A stretch of 64,000 bases of DNA, from positions 992,001 to 1,056,000 of the forward strand of contig NZ_CP076413.1 of the NCBI RefSeq assembly GCF_021173085.1. The letters run 5' to 3'. This document shows, piece after piece, positions 56,899 to 64,000 of the stretch (the stretch's first letter is position 1; each line of letters starts with the position of its first letter). Made by a program: the position numbers and the translations under genes. The notes beneath the pieces were generated by a model. It worked only from the letters and a program-made list of their open reading frames with translations. It was not told the DNA's origin and searched no databases. This DNA is from Ralstonia wenshanensis (GTDB lineage: Bacteria; Pseudomonadota; Gammaproteobacteria; Burkholderiales; Burkholderiaceae).

Positions 56899-58191
56899 GT
56901 GAAGACCATCAAGGGCTTGCGCTGGTGGATCATCGTGCTGGTGTGCCTGGGCACGATCGTCAACTATCTGGCGCGCAACTCGCTGGGCGTGCTGGCGCCC
57001 ACGCTCAAGGATGAGCTGGGGATGAGCACCCAGCAGTATTCCTACGTGGTGGCTGCGTTCCAGGTCGGCTACACGGTCATGCAGCCCGTCTGCGGCTTTA
57101 TCGTCGACCTTGTCGGCTTGCGTATCGGCTTTGCGTTGTTTGGTGTGTTGTGGTCGTTTGCTGGCGTGCTGCATGCGGGCGCAAGTGGTTGGCTGTCGTT
57201 GGCGGGCTTTCGTGCCCTGATGGGGCTGACCGAAGCCGCTGCCATTCCGTCGGGCATGAAGGCGGTGGCGGAATGGTTTCCGGACAAGGAAAAATCCGTT
57301 GCCGTCGGCTGGTTCAACTCGGGTACGTCGCTCGGCGCGATGTTGGCGCCGCCGCTGGTGGTCTTCCTGCACCTGCGTTACGGCTGGCAATCGGCGTTTG
57401 TCGTGACTGGCGCCCTCGGTTTCTTGTGGGCCGCGTTGTGGTTCGCGTTCTATCGTTCGCCGAAAGACCATGCCGCGTTGTCCGATGCCGAGCGCGAAAA
57501 GATCATCGGGGGGCAGCTTCGCCCTGTGAGCGCCGAGCGCGGCAAGCGCCCGGTCAAGGATGTTGTGACGTCGCGCCGCTTCTGGGCGATTGCGCTGGCG
57601 CGCTTCTTTGCCGAGCCGGCCTGGCAAACGTTCAGCTTCTGGATTCCGCTTTATTTCGTCAACGAGCGCCACCTCGATCTGAAGGAGATCGCCATGTTCG
57701 CGTGGCTGCCGTTCCTGGCAGCGGACCTGGGCGGGCTGGCGGGCGGCTACCTGTCGCCGTTCCTGATCAAGCGTTTCCGCATTCCGCTGGTGTGGTCGCG
57801 TGTGTGCGGTGTTGTGCTGGGTGCATTCATGATGATTGGTCCGGCGTGCGTCGGGCTCGTGGCGTCTCCCTATACGGCCATTGCGTTGTTCTGCGTGGGC
57901 GGCTTTGCGCACCAGATGATTTCTGGCCTGGTCAACACGCTGTCTGCGGACGTGTTCGACCCGGAAGAAGTGGGTACCGCCAGCGGCTTTGCCGGCATGG
58001 CTGCGTGGATCGGCGGCCTGGGCTTCTCGCTGCTGGTGGGGGCGCTAGCCGACAAGGTTGGCTATGGCCCGCTGTTCGGCATGCTGGGCGCGTTCGATCT
58101 GATCGGCGCGGTGCTGCTGATCGTGTTGATTCGCGGGCAATCGCAGGAAGAGCGCGCCGCGCGTCAGATGAGTCTCTCTGCTTCACACTGA
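56899..58191 (+). CDS. exuT: ExuT-like hexuronate transporter (MFS)
   Basis: A 430-residue MFS anion:cation symporter of the hexuronate type. The opening KTIKGLRWWIIVLVCLGTIV and later segments STQQYSYVVAAFQVGYTVMQ, RFFAEPAWQTFSFWIPL and LKEIAMFAWLP closely follow E. coli ExuT. The expected substrates are glucuronate and galacturonate, and possibly an aldarate given the neighbouring gudD. The start is GTG 56899. The symbol is family-level because aldarate carriers are relatives. Confidence 0.88.
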   Translation: MKTIKGLRWWIIVLVCLGTIVNYLARNSLGVLAPTLKDELGMSTQQYSYVVAAFQVGYTVMQPVCGFIVDLVGLRIGFALFGVLWSFAGVLHAGASGWLSLAGFRALMGLTEAAAIPSGMKAVAEWFPDKEKSVAVGWFNSGTSLGAMLAPPLVVFLHLRYGWQSAFVVTGALGFLWAALWFAFYRSPKDHAALSDAEREKIIGGQLRPVSAERGKRPVKDVVTSRRFWAIALARFFAEPAWQTFSFWIPLYFVNERHLDLKEIAMFAWLPFLAADLGGLAGGYLSPFLIKRFRIPLVWSRVCGVVLGAFMMIGPACVGLVASPYTAIALFCVGGFAHQMISGLVNTLSADVFDPEEVGTASGFAGMAAWIGGLGFSLLVGALADKVGYGPLFGMLGAFDLIGAVLLIVLIRGQSQEERAARQMSLSASH

Positions 58192-58201
58192 GTTGAAAAC
58201 G

Positions 58202-60613
58202 ATGTCCATGTTGCATCCCCCCCGCTTCGAACTGCAGGCGCACGAAGGCAACCGGCTGCGCCTGGCCAGCAATGCCGGCTCTGCGATTGAACTCTTCGTG
58301 CTGGAAGAAGACATCATTCGCGTGCTTGTGCTGCCGCAGGGCGACCTGCGCGGCCCCGCCACGTGGTCGATTGCACCGGGCGGTGACGACACGCCGCTCG
58401 AAGGGCGCGACCGCCGCGACCTGAGCGGCTTCTCGCTGCCCGCTTTTGCGCTGCACACCGATGCCGACACGCTGCGCGTGGAAACCAGCAAGATCCGCCT
58501 GAGCGTCGCCCTGGCCGGCGGCTTCTGCACATGGCAGATTCGCGGCGCCGGCGAATGGCAGACCGTACTGAACGATCGCCCCACGCAGGCCTACAACTTC
58601 GGCTACTGGGACGAGCAGGTCTACCACTACGTGCGCCGCGAACCCGGCGAGATGTACTTCGGCCTTGGCGAGCGCGCTGGCGACATGAACCGTGCGCACC
58701 AGCGTTATGAGATGCGCAACATCGACGCGATGGGCTACAGCGCGCGCACGACTGATCCGCTGTACAAGCACATCCCGTTCTACGTGACGTGGCAACCGGA
58801 AAATCGCACCGGCTTCGGCCTGTTCTACGACACGCTGTCCGATTGCAGCTTCGACATGGGTCGCGAGCTGGACAACTATCACGGGCACTATCGTTACTTT
58901 GTGGCGCCGCACGGCGATCTCGATTACTACTTCATCGCCTCGCCGGACACGCCGCTCGACGCCACGCGCCGCTTTACGTGGATGACCGGCCGCCCCGCGT
59001 GGATGCCGAAGTGGGGCCTTGGTTATTCCGGCTCGACCATGACGTACACCGACGCGCCCAACGCGCAAGAGCAGATGGCCGAGTTCATCAAGGGATGCCG
59101 TGAGCACGACATCCTGTGCGATTCGTTCCATCTGTCGTCGGGCTATACGTCGATCGGACCGAAGCGCTACGTCTTCAACTGGAACACCGACAAGTTTCCG
59201 GATGCGCGCGGCTTCGTCCAAAGCTACTTGGATGCGGGTATTCGCCTGTGCCCGAACATCAAGCCGTGCCTGCTGCGCGATCACCCGAAGTTTGAAGAAG
59301 CAAGAGAAGCCGGCCTGCTGATTTGCGATGCAAAGGGCGAGCCGGCCTGGGTGCAATTCTGGGACGAGGTCGGCGCGTATCTCGACTTCACCAACCCGGA
59401 AACGCTCGACTGGTGGAAGGCCAACGTCAAGAGCGCGCTGCTCGAATACGGCATGGCGTCCACCTGGAACGACAACAACGAATTCGAAGTCTGGACGCCC
59501 GATGCTTTCGCCCACGGGTTCGGCAAGAAGGCGCCCATCCGCGAAGCCAAGGTGCTGCACACGATGCTGATGATGCGCGCCTCGCGCGAAGCACAGCTTG
59601 AGTTCGCGCCGCAGCGTCGGCCCTTCCTGGTGTCGCGCTCGGGCGGTGTCGGCATGCAGCGCTATGTGCAGACGTGGTCCGGCGACAACTACACGTCGTG
59701 GGAAACACTGCGCTACAACCTGAAGATGGGTTTGGGGCTGGCGCTGTCGGGCGTCTCGAACATCGGCCACGACATCGGCGGGTTTGCGGGCCCGGCGCCG
59801 TCTCCTGAACTGCTGGTGCGCTGGGTGGCGTTTGGCGTGTTCATGCCGCGCTTCTCCATCCACTCGTGGAACGACGACAAGACCGTCAACGAGCCGTGGA
59901 TGTATCCGCAGGTCACCGCGCAAATCGCCTCGCTGATCAAGCTGCGCTATCGGCTGATTCCGTATCTGTACGAACTGCTGTGGCAATCCACGCAGGCCTA
60001 CGAGCCGGTGCTGCGCCCCACGTTTGCCGAATTCCCTAACGACCGCCGCTGCTACGCCGAGTGCGATGACATGATGCTCGGCACTTCGCTGCTGGTGGCG
60101 CCGACGGTGGACGAGGGGCAGACCGAGCGCACCGTCTATCTACCGGTAGGCGCACGCTGGGTTTCGTACTGGAGTGGCGAGGCCTTCGACGGCGGACAGA
60201 CCATCACGCTGCCTTCGCCGTGGGACCAGCCGGTCATGCTGATTCGCGAAGGCGGCGTGATCGCGTTGAACGTGGCGGAACAGCATTTCGACCAGCGCGC
60301 CGACCAACGCGGCTTCGTTGTTGTACCGATGCACGGCATTGGCGAGGCGATTGGCGGCTGCATTGAAGACGACGGCGAAACCGAAGCGTGGCGCAACGGC
60401 GAGCAGGGGCGTTGGAGCGTGCGAGCGGTGTCGGATGCGCAGGCCATCACGCTGCACGTATCGCGCGAAGGCAAGATGCCGACACACGCCGACACGCTCG
60501 AGATTTACCTGCCCGCGGGTGATGGACGGCAAGTGCAGACGCCGCATGCCCGCGTGCTGGATGCCGATGTTGCGGGTGGCTGGCGCCGCTTGAGGTTGCA
60601 ATTGCTGGCCTAG
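58202..60613 (+). CDS. GH31 family glycosidase
   Basis: An 803-residue cytoplasmic-looking protein (no signal peptide) with an N-terminal beta-sandwich, a GH31 TIM barrel and C-terminal beta domains. Catalytic candidates are Asp424 in TWNDNNEFEVW and Asp495 in WSGDNYTSWE. The nucleophile motif differs from the common WNDMNEP of alpha-glucosidases and from KTDFGE of alpha-xylosidases, so specificity is open. ATG 58202 is preferred over TTG 58193. It lies 10 bases after the transporter and 93 before the porin. Confidence 0.88.
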   Translation: MSMLHPPRFELQAHEGNRLRLASNAGSAIELFVLEEDIIRVLVLPQGDLRGPATWSIAPGGDDTPLEGRDRRDLSGFSLPAFALHTDADTLRVETSKIRLSVALAGGFCTWQIRGAGEWQTVLNDRPTQAYNFGYWDEQVYHYVRREPGEMYFGLGERAGDMNRAHQRYEMRNIDAMGYSARTTDPLYKHIPFYVTWQPENRTGFGLFYDTLSDCSFDMGRELDNYHGHYRYFVAPHGDLDYYFIASPDTPLDATRRFTWMTGRPAWMPKWGLGYSGSTMTYTDAPNAQEQMAEFIKGCREHDILCDSFHLSSGYTSIGPKRYVFNWNTDKFPDARGFVQSYLDAGIRLCPNIKPCLLRDHPKFEEAREAGLLICDAKGEPAWVQFWDEVGAYLDFTNPETLDWWKANVKSALLEYGMASTWNDNNEFEVWTPDAFAHGFGKKAPIREAKVLHTMLMMRASREAQLEFAPQRRPFLVSRSGGVGMQRYVQTWSGDNYTSWETLRYNLKMGLGLALSGVSNIGHDIGGFAGPAPSPELLVRWVAFGVFMPRFSIHSWNDDKTVNEPWMYPQVTAQIASLIKLRYRLIPYLYELLWQSTQAYEPVLRPTFAEFPNDRRCYAECDDMMLGTSLLVAPTVDEGQTERTVYLPVGARWVSYWSGEAFDGGQTITLPSPWDQPVMLIREGGVIALNVAEQHFDQRADQRGFVVVPMHGIGEAIGGCIEDDGETEAWRNGEQGRWSVRAVSDAQAITLHVSREGKMPTHADTLEIYLPAGDGRQVQTPHARVLDADVAGGWRRLRLQLLA

Positions 60614-60706
60614 TGCCGCATCCTCGCTGCGCACAAATTCGAGGTCCGGAGAGGCCCGGCGGTGCGCGGTGTTCCCTTGGTGCAGGAGATTTCCGAGATA
60701 ACAACG

Positions 60707-61915
60707 ATGAAGACGACACGAGCCAAACGTTCCTTTTCGATCCGCCCGGTCTACGCATCGGTTGCGCTGCTTTGTGCGGGCGCTTCGATGCACGCCGCAG
60801 CGCAAACGTCGGTCACGCTGTACGGCGTGGTCGACAATGCCTTTGCTTATTCGAGCAACCAGGGCGGCCACTCCAATGCCTACATCAACTCGGGCGCCTT
60901 GCTGGCCAGCAAGTTCGGCCTGTATGGCACGGAAGACCTGGGCGGCGGCAACACTGCGCTGTTCCGGCTGGAGAGCGGCTTCAATGCCGACACAGGGCAG
61001 CAAGCCCAGGCTGGCTATATCTTCAACCGCCAGGCCTACGTCGGCCTGAGCAACACGAACTACGGCCAGGTCACGCTCGGTCGTGCGTACACGCCGTACT
61101 TCCAGTACGTCGCATCGCTGGGCCCGACCAACGTGCTGACGGGTGCCACCGGCGCGCACCCCGGCGACGTCGATGCGTTGGATACCACGCTGCGCTTCAA
61201 CAACTCCATCACCTACACCACGCCGGTGTGGGGTGGTCTGCAAGCGGGCGTGCAATACGGCTTTGGTGAGCAGGCGGGCAGCGTTTCCAACGGCAGCAGC
61301 GTGAGCACCGCGTTGCGCTATGACTATCAGGCTTTCTCGTGGGGCGTTGGCTATACGCGGCTGAAGAACGTGTCGAGCGGCACGACGGCCGGCAACTTCA
61401 GCAACGTCGGGACGTTCGCCAACAACTCGCCCGTCAACTCCGGCTATGCCACGGCCGACTCCGCGCAGCTCATCGCCACGGCCGCGCGCTATACGTTCGG
61501 CAAGCTGATGGTGGGTCTGAACTACTCGAACGTTCAGTACAAGCCGGGCGCACTGTCGCTGTTCACGCAGTCGGCCACGTTCAATACGGTGGGCGCGATT
61601 GCCACTTACGATCTGACGCCGGCATTGCGGCTCGCCTTCGGCTATAGCTACACGGCTGAGAAGGCGCGCAACGGCATCAGCTCGCCCGCCAAGTACAACC
61701 AGTTCTCGATGGAGCAGTTGTATTCGCTGTCCAAGCGCACCGCGTTCTATGCGATCCAGGCGTACCAGCGCGCCAACGGCCAGACGCTGCGCGCTTCGGG
61801 GACGAGCACGTCCATCGTGGATGCGGTGGCGTCGGTAGGCGATTCGCAGAACGGCACGCCGTCGAACGGGCGCAGCCAGTTTGTCGGCATGGTTGGCATT
61901 CGGCATTCGTTCTGA
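60707..61915 (+). CDS. Outer-membrane porin, Burkholderia type
   Basis: A 402-residue general porin. The signal peptide ends near AAA-Q (about residue 33), followed by SSVTLYGVVDN-like opening SVTLYGVVDNAFAY. Repeated beta-strand segments and a C-terminal aromatic residue follow (GIRHSF), as required for assembly. The start is ATG 60707. It is a likely entry route for the oligosaccharides or sugar acids used by this locus. Its stop overlaps the epimerase start (TGATG). Confidence 0.93.
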   Translation: MKTTRAKRSFSIRPVYASVALLCAGASMHAAAQTSVTLYGVVDNAFAYSSNQGGHSNAYINSGALLASKFGLYGTEDLGGGNTALFRLESGFNADTGQQAQAGYIFNRQAYVGLSNTNYGQVTLGRAYTPYFQYVASLGPTNVLTGATGAHPGDVDALDTTLRFNNSITYTTPVWGGLQAGVQYGFGEQAGSVSNGSSVSTALRYDYQAFSWGVGYTRLKNVSSGTTAGNFSNVGTFANNSPVNSGYATADSAQLIATAARYTFGKLMVGLNYSNVQYKPGALSLFTQSATFNTVGAIATYDLTPALRLAFGYSYTAEKARNGISSPAKYNQFSMEQLYSLSKRTAFYAIQAYQRANGQTLRASGTSTSIVDAVASVGDSQNGTPSNGRSQFVGMVGIRHSF

Positions 61916-62856
61916 TGGATAGCAAGACCAAGACTTGGCTTGCGCCGGGGCCAATACATACGCTGCAGGCCGGTGCGCTGACGATGGATGTCGCGCCGGC
62001 GGCAGGTGGCCGCATTGCCTCGCTGGCTTCGACCAGCGAGGGCGGCCGGCGGGTCGACTGGTTGGCGCCGATGTCGCCCGATTGCCTGCGCGGCGGTTTC
62101 GACGGGCTGGCGTGGCCCAAAGCCGGGTGCTATCCGCTGCTGCCGTTCTCCAACCGCATCCGCGATGGGCGCTTTGAATGGGGTGGCCGCGAGATCCGTC
62201 TTGCACCGCATCCGGGCCAGGCGCATGCCATGCACGGATTGGCGCATGCACGGGCGTGGACGGTGGAGAAGCTCACAGCGTCGTCGATCGACCTCAGCTT
62301 GCGCTACGTGCCCGAGGCAGACAACTGGCCCTGGCCGTTCACCGCCACACAAGCGCTGGTGCTGAACGAATCCGGCCTGGATGCCGTCATGACCCTGCGC
62401 AATGACGGCGACAGCAGCATGCCGGCCGGTGGCGGCTTTCATCCGTACTTTGCGCGCACGCCCGATACGCGCGTGCAGTTCGATGCTGCGACGATGTGGC
62501 CAACGGATGCCGGTGAAGTTGCCGTCCGCCGCGAGCCGATCACGCCTCAGGAAGATTTCCGCCACGCCCGCGCATTGCCGGACGCAGCGCTCAGTGTCTA
62601 TTACAGCGAATGGCGGCAGCGTGCCGTGGTGTCGTGCGCGGGTGGGGTGCTTACGCTCAGCGCCGATGACCCGCTCGACCACTTCATCCTGCACGCGCCG
62701 CACGCGCAGCCATATTTCTGCCTGGAGCCTATTTCGCACGTGGCTGACGCGATCAACCTGGCGGCCCAAGGATGGGAAGGCACGGGCCTGCGTGCTTTGG
62801 CGCCCGGAGAGACGCTGCAGATGCGCATGCAATTGCGCATCGAATCCACGGCCTGA
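61915..62856 (+). CDS. Aldose 1-epimerase (mutarotase)
   Basis: A 313-residue protein of the galactose-mutarotase fold. Family segments include LLPFSNRIRDGRF, HGLAHARAW (substrate His region) and GGFHPYFAR (second His region). It interconverts alpha- and beta-anomers of aldoses. Start ATG 61915 overlaps the porin stop by one base. A retaining GH31 enzyme releases the alpha-anomer, so a mutarotase fits as the next step; that link is inference. Confidence 0.85.
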   Translation: MDSKTKTWLAPGPIHTLQAGALTMDVAPAAGGRIASLASTSEGGRRVDWLAPMSPDCLRGGFDGLAWPKAGCYPLLPFSNRIRDGRFEWGGREIRLAPHPGQAHAMHGLAHARAWTVEKLTASSIDLSLRYVPEADNWPWPFTATQALVLNESGLDAVMTLRNDGDSSMPAGGGFHPYFARTPDTRVQFDAATMWPTDAGEVAVRREPITPQEDFRHARALPDAALSVYYSEWRQRAVVSCAGGVLTLSADDPLDHFILHAPHAQPYFCLEPISHVADAINLAAQGWEGTGLRALAPGETLQMRMQLRIESTA

Positions 62857-62870
62857 AATGCGTCGCCGCG

Positions 62871-63020
62871 CTAGCGGCGCTCGCTGGCCCACGGCGCCTC
62901 TTTGTCGAACCGCGCCGTCAGGAAGCCGGTGAATGCGCTCACCTTGGCAGGCAGGTGGGCGCGTTGCGGTTACACCGCGAAGATGTCCGCCGCGGGCAGC
63001 GGCGGGGGAGAGGACTCTGC
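62871..63020 (-). pseudogene. Remnant of a LysR-type regulator C-terminus
   Basis: A minus-strand reading gives ADIFAV, then a premature TAA (62970-62972), then PQRAHLPAKVSAFTGFLTAR and a terminal stop at 62871. The pattern matches the usual LysR C-terminal end, where a tyrosine follows DIFAV. Here that Tyr codon has become TAA. No DNA-binding or effector domain remains upstream, so this is a decayed gene fragment. Confidence 0.6.
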
Positions 63021-63105
63021 GGATCGATCGGCCGGCGCCACAAGCGTCGGCCGCTTTGTTTTCTGCGCACTGAAGCAAAAGCGCATCGCAAATTGCGCAA
63101 ATGAA

Positions 63106-63135
63106 AAAGGCCCGACAGTTGCCTGTCGGGCCTTT
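63106..63135 (-). terminator. Intrinsic terminator after tRNA-Lys
   Basis: A perfect 13-bp stem, AAAGGCCCGACAG/CTGTCGGGCCTTT, with a 4-base loop. On the minus strand it follows the tRNA and reads into a T-run. Confidence 0.88.
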
Positions 63136-63142
63136 CATATTC

Positions 63143-63218
63143 TGGTGGGGCGTGAGTGACTCGAACACTCGACCTACGGATTAAGAGTCCGCTGCTCTAC
63201 CAACTGAGCTAACGCCCC
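63143..63218 (-). tRNA. tRNA-Lys (anticodon CTT)
   Basis: A 76-base tRNA on the minus strand with CCA encoded. The acceptor GGGGCGT pairs with ACGCCCC, the anticodon loop is CTCTTAA with anticodon CTT reading AAG, and the T-arm is GTTCGAGTC. Confidence 0.97.
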
Positions 63219-63231
63219 GCGAAGAAATGAG

Positions 63232-63237
63232 ACTATA
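63232..63237 (-). promoter_or_regulatory. Candidate -10 of tRNA-Lys
   Basis: TATAGT on the minus strand, 13 bases before the tRNA 5' end. The -35 is weak. Confidence 0.4.
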
Positions 63238-64000
63238 TCAACCTTTTTCGGATCGCGCTAGTCCTCTGCGCGAATTTTTTTTCGAATCGGTTGTGTGACC
63301 GCGCAGCACGTCGATGAATTGGGTGAGCCCGTGTGTCGGATGCTTGTCGCGATGCCGCACGATCAGCAGCGGCCGGGCGATACGCGGCAGGCCGCTGTCG
63401 ACCACGACCAGCCGGCCGTCGCGCAAGGCGTCGGCCACCACGTGGCGCGACAGGCAACTGATGCCGTAGCCTGCCGCCACCGTGCGCTGAATGGCCTCGG
63501 AGTGGCCGAGTTCAAGCGCCACATGCAGCGGCCCGACCACCGAAGCGATGCGGCTGTCGATCAGTTCGCGCGTGCCGGAGCCGGGTTCGCGCATCAGCCA
63601 GCCCGCTTCGCGCAGCGCCGCGTGTGAGACGGGCCCGGTTCCTCGCGTGAGTGGATGCCCCGGCGCGGCCACGATCACCATCTCATCGTCGATCCACGTT
63701 TCGATTTCCAGCGCTTCGCCGCGGCAGGTGCCCTCAATCAGGCCGATGTCGACCTCGAAACGCTGCACGGCATCGACCACGTCCTGCGTATTGCCGATCA
63801 GCACATCGAGCTGGCTGTCGGGTGCGATCTCGTGCCGGAAGCCCGCGAGCAGGGCGGGCAGCACGTAGTTGCCGATCGTGCTGCTGGCCGCGAGCTTCAG
63901 GCGCACGTTCGGCTGGGCGGTCGCGTGTTCCAGCGCATCGGCGTGATCGAGCAGCGCCTGTGCCTGGGGCAAAAGCTGTCGGCCCAGCGCATTCAGATGC
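63238..64000 (-). CDS. LysR-family regulator (N-terminus off right edge)
   Basis: About 254 C-terminal residues of a LysR-type transcriptional regulator. The frame remains open at the right edge (HLNALGRQLLPQAQALLDHA, the end of the dimerisation helix). The substrate-binding domain opens LKLAASSTIGNYVLPALLAG and has IGLIEG and GYGISCLSRHVV segments, resembling CbbR/YeiE-like members. The winged helix is outside the window. Apparent starts inside, such as the Met codon at 63972, are not real starts. Confidence 0.9.
   Translation of the reverse strand, partial: HLNALGRQLLPQAQALLDHADALEHATAQPNVRLKLAASSTIGNYVLPALLAGFRHEIAPDSQLDVLIGNTQDVVDAVQRFEVDIGLIEGTCRGEALEIETWIDDEMVIVAAPGHPLTRGTGPVSHAALREAGWLMREPGSGTRELIDSRIASVVGPLHVALELGHSEAIQRTVAAGYGISCLSRHVVADALRDGRLVVVDSGLPRIARPLLIVRHRDKHPTHGLTQFIDVLRGHTTDSKKNSRRGLARSEKG

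Noticed and set aside
60140-62251. A 703-codon minus-strand frame opposite GH31, porin and epimerase
   Set aside because: Shadow frame; the plus-strand genes have catalytic motifs and a signal peptide.
63143-63218. tRNA-Lys as an integration site for the sugar locus
   Set aside because: I found no second copy of the tRNA 3' end and no integrase in the window, so there is no support for an attachment site.
1-64000. CRISPR arrays, insertion sequences, phage genes
   Set aside because: No regular direct-repeat arrays, transposase-like proteins or terminal inverted repeats of insertion sequences were seen.

Overview
The window is GC-rich, densely packed chromosomal DNA from a beta-proteobacterium, most likely Burkholderiaceae and Ralstonia-like. 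The inference rests on gene order and protein character: moaA/mobA/moeA beside rne, yceF|yceD-rpmF-plsX-fab-acpP, rpoE-rseA-rseB-mucD, lepA-lepB-rnc-era-recO-pdxJ-acpS-nagZ, an arginine-type EF-P with earP, and a Burkholderia-type porin. No species can be fixed from the sequence alone.

Layout. 1-2908 (minus): lysS (cut by the left edge), an SDR oxidoreductase and prfB with its programmed +1 frameshift. 3089-9136 (plus): pncB, an orphan LutC-type LUD protein, an ion antiporter, a 2-hydroxyacid dehydrogenase and rmuC. 9221-15929 (minus): a small membrane protein, the molybdenum cofactor genes moeA, mobA and moaA, then rne. 16666-19886 (plus): rluC, an HAD phosphatase, a Rieske protein and an SppA peptidase. 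19892-21223 (minus): an RsmI-related methyltransferase and a Maf/YceF pyrophosphatase. 21417-28015 (plus): yceD, rpmF, plsX, fabH, fabD, fabG, acpP and fabF. 28063-41146 (plus): a YgfX-like membrane protein, the sigma-E envelope-stress operon, a glutaredoxin-like protein, then lepA through nagZ, several of them joined by ATGA or GTGA overlaps. 41222-43107 (minus): efp and its modifying enzyme earP. 43199-46321 (plus): uvrC, pgsA, two identical tRNA-Gly genes and a tRNA-Cys.

From about 46.4 kb the content becomes accessory. An MFS exporter sits behind a promoter carrying two matched palindromic sites. A translationally coupled signalling operon follows: an OmpR-type response regulator, a secreted LysM/FecR protein and a CHASE2 histidine kinase. 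Next to it is a second OmpR-type regulator whose receiver has lost its main phosphorylation residues, then a GlsB/YeaQ-type membrane protein. The last block, 54.6-62.9 kb, looks like a sugar-acid and glycoside utilisation locus: a FadR-type GntR regulator, glucarate dehydratase, an ExuT-like hexuronate transporter, a GH31 glycosidase, a porin and an aldose 1-epimerase. It ends at a broken LysR gene, a tRNA-Lys and the C-terminal part of an intact LysR regulator that runs off the right edge.

How it fits together. The first 46 kb is mainly core machinery: translation, RNA decay, fatty acid and phospholipid synthesis, envelope stress, DNA repair and cofactors. The best candidates for something undescribed are the LysM/FecR-CHASE2 signalling module with its degenerate companion regulator, the paired operators upstream of the MFS exporter, and the regulated GudD/ExuT/GH31/porin/mutarotase locus.
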